From contig NZ_QMKK01000030.1 of the NCBI RefSeq assembly GCF_003287875.1, forward strand, positions 173,891 through 237,890: 64,000 bases of DNA, written 5' to 3'. The notes under the pieces were generated by a model that saw nothing but the letters and a program-made list of their open reading frames with translations, ran no database searches and had not been told where the DNA came from. The translations under genes were made by a program, and so were the position numbers. Positions 58,035 to 64,000 of this stretch are shown here, piece after piece (within the stretch, counting starts at the first letter, position 1; each line of letters starts with the position of its first letter). This DNA comes from Martinezella tropici (GTDB taxonomy: Bacteria; Pseudomonadota; Alphaproteobacteria; Rhizobiales; Rhizobiaceae).

Positions 58035-58787
58035 TCATTTGCTCGCCGCTTCGGCGATGACGTCGGCGACTTCGCGCGGATGCGAGATATAAACCGCATG
58101 GCTGGCACCGGGCACCTCGGTGGCCTTCGCGCTTGCCCGCTTGTACATGGACCGCTCCGCCTCGGCGGCGACAGCCATGTCCAGCCCGGCCACGATGCCG
58201 TAGCTCGGCTTGGTCTTCCAGGCCGCGTGTTGCGTCTTGGTTCCAAGGATCTTCGCCGAAACCGGCACCTGCGAGTTAGCCATGAAATCCGCCTCGGCCT
58301 TGGACAGGTCAGCGGCGAATCCCACCCGGAACTTCGCTGGATCGAACAGTAGGAAGCCGTCAGACGTCGGCTTGAACGCGTCCGCGGTCGGACTCGGCCA
58401 CTTCTCGAACAGATCGCCGACGCTCTCGCCAACATCCGGGACAATGGCCGCGACATAGACAAGTGCCGAAACGCTCGGGTCGACGCCGGCTTCGGTGATG
58501 ATCTGACCACCATAGCTGTGACCAACGAGGACGACCGGTCCATTTTGCTGCTCGATAGCGCGGTGAACCGCCTGAACGTCATCCTCCAGCGAAGTGTTCG
58601 GTTCCTGGACGACCGTGACTTTCAAGCCCTTGGCGACCAGGCGCTCATAAACGCCCCTCCAGCCGCTGCCATCGACCAACGCGCCATGGACCAAAATTAC
58701 ATTCTGGGCCGGCTGCGCGAAAGCGGACGGCGCGCCGAACACCACTGCAAGAGCCGCAGCACCGAGATAGAGGGACTTGAGAGACAT
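58035..58787 (-). CDS. secreted alpha/beta hydrolase
   Basis: The 250-residue protein has a signal peptide (MSLKSLYLGAAALAVVFGAP, cleavage near AFA-QP), the start VILVHGALVDGSGWRGVYER, the nucleophile elbow VGHSYGGQII with a serine, and PGASHAVYISHP with the histidine. It resembles periplasmic esterase-like hydrolases of the AB_hydrolase_6 type. It is divergent from the LysR gene at 58926 (138 bases between), which makes it the probable target of that regulator. Confidence 0.86.
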   Translation of the reverse strand: MSLKSLYLGAAALAVVFGAPSAFAQPAQNVILVHGALVDGSGWRGVYERLVAKGLKVTVVQEPNTSLEDDVQAVHRAIEQQNGPVVLVGHSYGGQIITEAGVDPSVSALVYVAAIVPDVGESVGDLFEKWPSPTADAFKPTSDGFLLFDPAKFRVGFAADLSKAEADFMANSQVPVSAKILGTKTQHAAWKTKPSYGIVAGLDMAVAAEAERSMYKRASAKATEVPGASHAVYISHPREVADVIAEAASK

Positions 58788-58925
58788 TTGCCGATCCTTC
58801 CGAATGACATGAGGTGGTACACGAGAGATGGTCCGATGGACCGATGGTGGGAATCTAGGTGCTTAGATTTGTTCTTTAAGTGACAAAAATGTATTCTCGG
58901 CGTTCAGTTTTGTAAGGGTATCGTG

Positions 58926-59786
58926 ATGGAATGGAGTGATGTCAGAATTTTTCTTGCTGTTGCGCGATCCGGCACGCTCGGCGGCGCCGCGCGTTCTCTT
59001 CAGACAAGCCATCCGACCGTCGGCAGGCGCCTGCGCGCACTTGAGCAGGCGATCGGCCACACGCTCTTCCAGCGGACTGCGGACGGTCTTGTTCTGACGG
59101 AAGAGGGCCACGGGATCATCGCGCTGGCGGAGCAGATGGAAGAAGGCGCGCTGGCCATGGAGCGCCGGCTTGCGGGGCAGGAGCAGAATCTCAAAGGCAG
59201 TCTGCGCATTTCATCAGCGGACTGGTTCGGGGCCTACGTACTGCCTCCCATCCTGGCGGATTTTTCCAACGCCTACCCCAATGTCGACGTCGAGATCCTG
59301 ACCGGCACGCGCCTGTTCAACCTCGCTCAGCGCGAGGCCGACATCGCTTTTCGTATCGTTCCGTTCAACACCGCCGATGTCGTTCAGCGGCGGCTCTTCA
59401 GGCTCGAATACGGCGTCTACGTCGCAGAGGAGTCGCCTGATCCCAAATATGGCGACGGGGCTGGTTTCCGGCTGATCACCCACGATACGTCGACCGGGCA
59501 GTTTCCCGATATCGCTTGGCTCATCGAGAGCTTCCCCAAAGCGAGACCGGTCCTGCGATCGAATAACCGCAACGTTCAGGGACGTATGTGTCGGCAAGGC
59601 GTCGGGATTGCCGTGCTGCCTCGCGTGGTCGGCGATCAGATCGCGGGTATCCGCAGACTGGAACTGCCGACGCAGCCACCGGCGCGAGACATCTGGATGG
59701 GATATCACCGGGATCTACGACGTCTTCAGCGGCTTCGTGCGTTCATCTCGACCGTATCGGACCATCTCGTGAATGCGACCGCATGA
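58926..59786 (+). CDS. LysR-family transcriptional regulator
   Basis: The 286-residue protein has an N-terminal winged helix (MEWSDVRIFLAVARSGTLGG, AARSLQTSHPTVGRRLRALE) and the effector domain from about residue 90 (LKGSLRISSADWFGAYVLPP). GTG 58923 directly before ATG 58926 is in frame, so the start is uncertain by one codon. It likely controls the divergent secreted hydrolase and perhaps the following dehydrogenase genes. Confidence 0.88.
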   Translation: MEWSDVRIFLAVARSGTLGGAARSLQTSHPTVGRRLRALEQAIGHTLFQRTADGLVLTEEGHGIIALAEQMEEGALAMERRLAGQEQNLKGSLRISSADWFGAYVLPPILADFSNAYPNVDVEILTGTRLFNLAQREADIAFRIVPFNTADVVQRRLFRLEYGVYVAEESPDPKYGDGAGFRLITHDTSTGQFPDIAWLIESFPKARPVLRSNNRNVQGRMCRQGVGIAVLPRVVGDQIAGIRRLELPTQPPARDIWMGYHRDLRRLQRLRAFISTVSDHLVNATA

Positions 59787-59799
59787 CGAGCGGCCCGGA

Positions 59800-60089
59800 G
59801 ATGATCAAGACTGCCCAAAAAATAGGGCGATCGCTCCCGGCTTGCGATTGAGGTATCCGCGCCTGTCGGCGAAATGGTGTGACCGACGCCCGGCTCGACC
59901 TCGAGTTCGACTTCGAAACCCGTGGCGCCAAGCTAGGCTGCAGCGAGTGTCGAAGCCATCGGGGTATCGTCGTGTCGTTCTGTCGTTCTGTCCATCCACA
60001 AGTAAGACCGGAATATCTTTGCTCACTGGAGATATCGTCTGCGGCGGAAGGAGCCCGGCAAACGAAACCACGAGGCAAGGGACCGTCAT
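59800..60089 (-). pseudogene. phospholipase/carboxylesterase C-terminal remnant, frameshifted
   Basis: The minus strand reads KDIPVLLVDGQNDRTTR in one frame and, after a frame change, GFEVELEVEPGVGHTISPTG in another, the typical end of an alpha/beta carboxylesterase (aspartate in the first part, histidine in the second). An in-frame TAG separates the parts as well. The N-terminal two thirds with the nucleophile serine is absent. It is clearly a dead gene. Confidence 0.65.
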
Positions 60090-60606
60090 GGTGGAGGTGA
60101 AGCGAGCAGCCCGGTATCTTACAGCGACGGTCTTCGGCTCGCTACTTCCTGAGCTCTCGTCGCCACTATCTTCTGGTCTAAATATACCTCGGCTAAATTG
60201 AGTTCAAGTGAACGCATCGATGCTCTTTGGGGGGTCGAACTCTCAACCTGCAATTTCTAGCACGCAATCACTGCTTTTCATGATGTATGCCACCAAAAAT
60301 GGCTTTTCATCATGAAACATGGCACATCGAAGCTTGGCGCCAGCGGAGATAGTAACGTGTTGTCGAGACTTCCAGATGTCGGCTCACGAGCCAATGAGAC
60401 CGTTGGATCGCAGCGTGCAGCCGGATTCTGGACGCTGATCGGTCTGCCGTTATCTCATACGCATAGCCGGAAGAAGCGGCAGTATGTGGACGAGAGGACG
60501 GAACATACCTCGGCACATTTGCAGAAAATAGCTTTGCGGCATTGCAATAGCTGATAACGCACCGCAATATAGCTGCCACAAATCTGTGCAGTTGGGGTTC
60601 CGTGCC
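60090..60606. other. intergenic stretch without a supported gene
   Basis: Only short frames without ribosome binding sites or recognisable domains are present on either strand. The sequence is more AT-rich than the flanking genes. Confidence 0.35.
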
Positions 60607-60813
60607 ATGAGGATTTGTATTTATAAATCGGAAAGAGCACCTGAGCTCACCCTCTTATTGCGAGAAGGATTGCCTCTCCCGCTCGACACCAAGATAGACA
60701 AATGGACTAAAATCAAGGTGGTCACCGATCGGGAAATGAGAGCAGACCTTCTGATTGAGATTGGTGGCGCCGGATATGCATTAGTCCGGCTTGGTGCGAC
60801 TAGACGACATTAG
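60607..60813 (+). CDS. small hypothetical protein
   Basis: A 68-residue frame from ATG 60607 reads MRICIYKSERAPELTLLLRE and ends with IEIGGAGYALVRLGATRRH. I recognise no family and see only a weak ribosome binding site. The alternation of charged and hydrophobic residues is protein-like. It lies in a decayed region, so it may be a remnant. Confidence 0.3.
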   Translation: MRICIYKSERAPELTLLLREGLPLPLDTKIDKWTKIKVVTDREMRADLLIEIGGAGYALVRLGATRRH

Positions 60814-60901
60814 GCGGTAGCATCCATCTTGCTGTCGCGCTATCATCAAAAAACCGTGGCACCGCGGGACGTTGCCTGCTGGAAAGACGCACACTTGGCA
60901 C

Positions 60902-61012
60902 TCACCAGCCGACCGGCAGCAAATCCGCCGGCGCAGATGCGGGAGATTGTCCGCGCACGCCTAGCCAGTTTCGAATAGCGTCGGCGATTTCAATACGTCC
61001 GTAGAGCTCTAG
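60902..61012 (-). pseudogene. 3' tail of a gene cut by the IS5 element
   Basis: A minus-strand frame reads from the edge of the IS5 element: LLELYGRIEIADAIRNWLGV, then SPASAPADLLPVGW and TGA at 60902-60904. It looks like the normal C-terminus of a soluble protein, but the family is not recognised. The rest of the gene is not found on the other side within the window. Confidence 0.35.
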
Positions 61013-61335
61013 CAGGGTGTTAAAGAAGTCCATTTTCGGGCGGCGAAGTCAGCTTCATCACCGTTATGGAAACAGATTTGTCCGACGACGGAGCCGTCTG
61101 ATTGGATTTCGGCCCATCCGTTGCCTTGGGCTTCGTCCATTTCGTCACTGCCTTGCCAGGAGAAGGCGACGTGATTGCCGTCGCGCGCACCGAAGATCTG
61201 CCCGGTGACGCAGCCAAAGGCGAATTCGCCGGAGCCGTCGGCGGCGAACTCGATGTAAGCGGGCTCCATCATGTCGGGATAGTCCTCGACATAGTCGGGC
61301 ATCGCGACGATCCGCCAACGGCCGGCGAGGCTCAT
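61009..61335 (-). CDS. hypothetical protein coupled to IS5 transposase
   Basis: The 108-residue protein reads MSLAGRWRIVAMPDYVEDYP, MMEPAYIEFAADGSGEFAFG and ICFHNGDEADFAARKW. I recall this as a conserved protein of unknown function that is widespread in Proteobacteria. Its ATG overlaps the transposase stop as ATGA and its last codons run into the apparent IS end, so in this place it is either an IS passenger or a gene whose ends were remodelled by the insertion. No catalytic motif is seen. Confidence 0.6.
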   Translation of the reverse strand: MSLAGRWRIVAMPDYVEDYPDMMEPAYIEFAADGSGEFAFGCVTGQIFGARDGNHVAFSWQGSDEMDEAQGNGWAEIQSDGSVVGQICFHNGDEADFAARKWTSLTPC

Positions 61336-62474
61336 ATCTGCACCGCCAGCAGCTTGGGCAAGCGGATCAGATTATAGGCCGCTAGGTTCAGGGTGAAGGC
61401 CGCGCCCACACGGGCGCATCCTCGTAGCTTGACCTTGGCCATGCCGGCCGATGACTTGATCCAACCAAACACTTCTTCGATCCGCTTGCGGCAGCGCTGG
61501 CTGGCTTCATAACCCGGATGGCGCTTCGTGCGGCCATCGATCGCCGTCACGCGAGGCTTGCCGGTTTTACTCAGATGGCCGTCGACGGCGATGTGCGGCG
61601 TGACCTTGTGCTCACGCAGGTCCTTGATGAACTGGCGTACGTCATAGGCCTTGTCGGCCTCCAGTGTGATGCGCCGCCGCGATGGCCGACGCTCCAACAT
61701 GGCAAGCGCAGCTTCGCGCTCGGCTTTGCCCGTGGCCTGGGTGACGCCGCCATCCACGGCCAGCCCGTGACGGTTCTCCATCAGCGCATGGCCCATGTAG
61801 CACAGCTTCGCCGGCTGACCGTCGCCCTTCTTGTAGAGCCGCGCCTGCGGGTCGCTCGTGCTCTGGTGCGTATCGTTGGAGCGCTTTTCCTTGTGGAAGC
61901 CGCGCTTGGCGTTGCGGCCAGCGCCATCCGGATCATTATCGCCGCCGTCCTTGCGGCGGAAGCTCTTGATCGAAGCCCAGGCCTCGATCAGCGTCCCATC
62001 CACCGAGAAGTGATCCGACGACAACAGCCGCTTCACCCTTGGCTCCGCCAGCACCGCACGCAGAAACTTTGCCGCGATCTCACCTTCCAACAGCCGATCC
62101 CGGTTCTTGGTGAAACTCGAGTGATCCCAGGTCGGCTCGTCAACGCCGAGCCCCGCGAACCAGCGAAACAGAAGATCGAACTCCATGCGCTCCATCAACT
62201 GGCGCTCCGAGCGAATGCCGTAGAAGGCCTGCAGCAGCATCGCACGCAGCACGCGTTCCGGCGCGATCGAGGGTCGGCCGAGCCCAGCCGGATAAAGCAC
62301 CGCGAAATTGCCATCCATCTCCGCAAGAGCCGCGTTCACGATCTCCCGGATCACTCGTAGCGGATGATCGCGCCGAACCCGCGCCTCAAGGTCCACATAC
62401 GAAAACAGCGAGCCTGTCCGTTCGTCCAATCCGCGCATCCACCATCCCCAAATCACCCCGATACAGTGAGACCC
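61012..62474 (-). mobile_element. IS5-family insertion sequence, right end missing
   Basis: The left end near 61012 reads CAGGGTGTTAAAGAAGTCC, which resembles terminal repeats of IS5-type elements, preceded by CTAG. The matching inverted copy is expected past the transposase start near 62480 but is not there; instead the IS110-family element begins at about 62475. The element contains the transposase and the coupled small gene. Confidence 0.6.
61332..62438 (-). CDS. IS5-family DDE transposase
   Basis: The 368-residue protein starts MRGLDERTGSLFSYVDLEAR, has the N-terminal domain with RAMLLQAFYGIRSERQLMER, and the DDE catalytic core: DHFSVDGTLIEAWASIKSF with the first aspartate, LEADKAYDVRQFI with the second, and RKRIEEVFGWIKSSAGMAKV with the glutamate of the Y-(2)-R-(3)-E-(6)-K-like signature. 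The frame is open to 62477, but ATG 62438 matches the usual start. It is intact by reading frame. Confidence 0.9.
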   Translation of the reverse strand: MRGLDERTGSLFSYVDLEARVRRDHPLRVIREIVNAALAEMDGNFAVLYPAGLGRPSIAPERVLRAMLLQAFYGIRSERQLMERMEFDLLFRWFAGLGVDEPTWDHSSFTKNRDRLLEGEIAAKFLRAVLAEPRVKRLLSSDHFSVDGTLIEAWASIKSFRRKDGGDNDPDGAGRNAKRGFHKEKRSNDTHQSTSDPQARLYKKGDGQPAKLCYMGHALMENRHGLAVDGGVTQATGKAEREAALAMLERRPSRRRITLEADKAYDVRQFIKDLREHKVTPHIAVDGHLSKTGKPRVTAIDGRTKRHPGYEASQRCRKRIEEVFGWIKSSAGMAKVKLRGCARVGAAFTLNLAAYNLIRLPKLLAVQI

Positions 62475-62566
62475 CATGTCCTTAGCCGGCAGGGTGGCTC
62501 GTCTCGCATTATGTTCAGAACGAGGGTTAGCTGCAGCGCCAGAGCCTCAAACATAGGAGACGAGCC

Positions 62567-63691
62567 GTGGTCGATGATATCGCAGTTTACGTTGGTTTGG
62601 ATGTGAGCAAGGAAAAAATCGCGATCGGTCTGGCGGAAGCGGGCCGCAAAGGTGAGGTTCGCTATTACGGCGAAATTGCCAACCGTGCTGATGCGGTGCG
62701 CAAATTTGTCGACAAGCTTGCTGGACGTCACGGACGCCTGTGCCTTTGCTATGAGGCCGGCCCGACAGGTTATGGATTGTATCGTCAACTTCGCGATCTT
62801 GGCCATGAATGCCTTGTCGTCGCGCCATCGCTGGTTCCGACCCGTCCGGGGCTTCAGATCAAGACGGATCGCCGCGATGCTGTCGCGCTTGCCGCGTTGT
62901 TGCGCGCTGGTGAACTGTCGTCCATCTGGGTTCCCGACGAGACACATGAGGCCATGCGCGATCTCTGCCGGGCAAGGGAAGTGACGGTCTCGGATCTACG
63001 GCGCGCGCGCCAGCATCTTTTATCGTTCCTGCTCCGGCACGGGCGGGTCTTCGAAGGCCGCTCTCATTGGACAAGAGCTCATCGAAACTGGCTGGCGACA
63101 CAGCGCTTTGATCACCGTGCGCAGCAGATCGCTATGGAAGAATATATTCGTGCCATCGAGCAAATCGAGGAACGGCGTGAGCGGTTGACCCGGCAGATGG
63201 TGGCGCTCTTGCCGGACTGGTCGCTTAACCCTGTCGTCGAAGCGATCCAGGCCCTGCGCGGTGTCGCACAGATCTCGGCGGTGACACTGGTATCGGAGAT
63301 CGGCGACTTCAGACGCTTCAACAATCCCCGGCAGTTCATGGCATGGCTGGGTCTGGTTCCCAAAGAGCGCTCGACCGGGGCCAGCGTGTCGCGGGGTTCA
63401 ATCACGAAGGCCGGCAACACCCGTGCGCGGCGCATGCTGGTCGAAGGCGCATGGACCTATAGATTGCCTGCGCGTGTAAGCCAGGAAATCCTGAAACGAA
63501 CGGAGGGGCTGCCTGAAGCGATCAGGGCGATCGCCTGGAAGGCGCAGGTGCGGCTATGCCAACGATATCGGCGCATGCAGGCTAGTGGCCGCCCCACAAA
63601 CATCGTCATCGTCGCCATCGCGCGCGAGCTCGCTGCCTTCGCCTGGGCGATTGCGACGACAGTTCCCATTACCCCAACAAAGGCAGCCTGA
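62567..63691 (+). CDS. IS110-family DEDD transposase
   Basis: The 374-residue protein has the N-terminal RuvC-like domain with YVGLDVSKEKIAIGLAEAGR (first aspartate), CYEAGPTGYGLYRQL (glutamate) and IKTDRRDAVALAALL (aspartate pair), and the C-terminal Tnp2 domain with ALRGVAQISAVTLVSEIGDF and SITKAGNTRARRMLVEGAW including the catalytic serine region. GTG 62567 has GGAG ten bases upstream. These recombinases are directed by a structured RNA encoded in the element. Confidence 0.93.
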   Translation: MVDDIAVYVGLDVSKEKIAIGLAEAGRKGEVRYYGEIANRADAVRKFVDKLAGRHGRLCLCYEAGPTGYGLYRQLRDLGHECLVVAPSLVPTRPGLQIKTDRRDAVALAALLRAGELSSIWVPDETHEAMRDLCRAREVTVSDLRRARQHLLSFLLRHGRVFEGRSHWTRAHRNWLATQRFDHRAQQIAMEEYIRAIEQIEERRERLTRQMVALLPDWSLNPVVEAIQALRGVAQISAVTLVSEIGDFRRFNNPRQFMAWLGLVPKERSTGASVSRGSITKAGNTRARRMLVEGAWTYRLPARVSQEILKRTEGLPEAIRAIAWKAQVRLCQRYRRMQASGRPTNIVIVAIARELAAFAWAIATTVPITPTKAA

Positions 63692-63984
63692 CGAAAAGGC
63701 ATCAAGGGAAAGGAGAAAACAAGTTCAATTCCATCACGCTGTTTATTGCTGGGCGTGGCGGCCGGTCAGGGTAACCCTCGTTGTGATTCTGCGAGCCTGA
63801 AACGGCAACACGCGCCATGTGAGACAGAGGAAGGCCCGAGACGAACCACGGTCCTGCGGTATCCAACCCGCGCATCAGAGTCTGATCAACCGTCGTCTCA
63901 ATGCCGCCGCGTCCTGCAATAACCAGCCCGTTTCTTTCGGCGCTGAAAAGCGAAACGAAAACCTATACCCCAATCCTTGAAAAC
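63692..63984 (+). ncRNA. candidate bridge/seeker RNA region of the IS110-family element
   Basis: About 290 bases between the transposase stop and the putative right end contain no gene and many GC-rich complementary stretches. In IS110-family elements the non-coding end encodes the RNA that pairs with target and donor DNA; in the IS1111 group it lies downstream of the transposase gene, as here. This is a placement by analogy; no RNA boundary or guide loop was determined, and the window ends close to it. Confidence 0.4.
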
Positions 63985-64000
63985 GGACATGAGAATCACA

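Larger units (their letters stand above)
62475..63991 (+). mobile_element. IS110-family insertion sequence (possibly IS1111 group)
   Basis: The transposase of 62567-63691 is flanked by about 90 bases on the left and 300 on the right. CATGTCC at 62475-62481 recurs inverted as GGACATG at 63985-63991, which may be the subterminal repeats found in the IS1111 group. The long non-coding right end also fits that group. Both boundaries are provisional because no target duplication is expected in this family. Confidence 0.6.

Overview
The window looks like accessory DNA (a plasmid, chromid or island) of a GC-rich alphaproteobacterium, most likely a Rhizobium/Agrobacterium/Ensifer-type member of the Rhizobiales. 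The evidence is two sites fitting the rhizobial iron-responsive operator TGA-N9-TCA (bound by RirA), a nicotinate catabolic cluster, a rhizobactin-like siderophore locus, and IS5, IS6 and IS110 elements or remnants. No rRNA, tRNA, CRISPR array or replication origin was recognised.

Layout. 1-1919: a cut-off LysR regulator divergent from an ester-cyclase-like protein and a quinone-oxidoreductase-type dehydrogenase. 2350-4144: a decayed AraC gene and an orphan GntP permease. 4186-9690: a MarR regulator, a cysteine hydrolase and a complete polyamine-type ABC importer (ATPase, two permeases, divergent binding protein). 9788-20768: a complete maleamate-pathway nicotinate cluster, nicR, nicT and nicX-F-E-D-C on the minus strand, with nicA-nicB divergent on the plus strand; both promoters of the nicC/nicA divide carry the same 12-bp operator-like sequence. 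20777-25675: two large glycoside hydrolase-like genes directly behind nicB. 25804-30831: an IS6 remnant, a chemoreceptor, small stress-type proteins and a secreted alpha/beta hydrolase. 31028-41588: isochorismatase-like hydrolase, flavin-type oxidase, two giant winged-helix/ATPase regulators, a GNAT protein, GlcG and an alcohol dehydrogenase, and a frameshifted DJ-1 gene.

The most interesting region is 41647-53979: an outer-membrane TonB-dependent receptor faces a nine-gene operon that contains a ParB/SbnI-like serine kinase, a fold-III PLP decarboxylase, an SbnA-like cysteine synthase homologue, an opine dehydrogenase, a single IucA/IucC-type synthetase, an MFS exporter and a ferric-siderophore ABC importer. 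Both transcription units have a TGA-N9-TCA box. The enzyme set maps one-to-one onto a plausible route to rhizobactin (alanine-ethylenediamine-lysine-malate), with serine as source of the ethylene bridge and the opine dehydrogenase making the alanine-type terminus. It lacks SbnB, SbnG and the extra synthetases of staphyloferrin B, and the nicotianamine-like synthase of staphylopine-type metallophores.

54610-59786 holds a set of small-molecule oxidoreductases and hydrolases next to a LysR regulator. 59800-64000 is a decaying, insertion-rich end: a broken carboxylesterase, a gene tail cut by an IS5 element, and an IS110-family element that abuts the IS5 element and seems to have replaced its right end.
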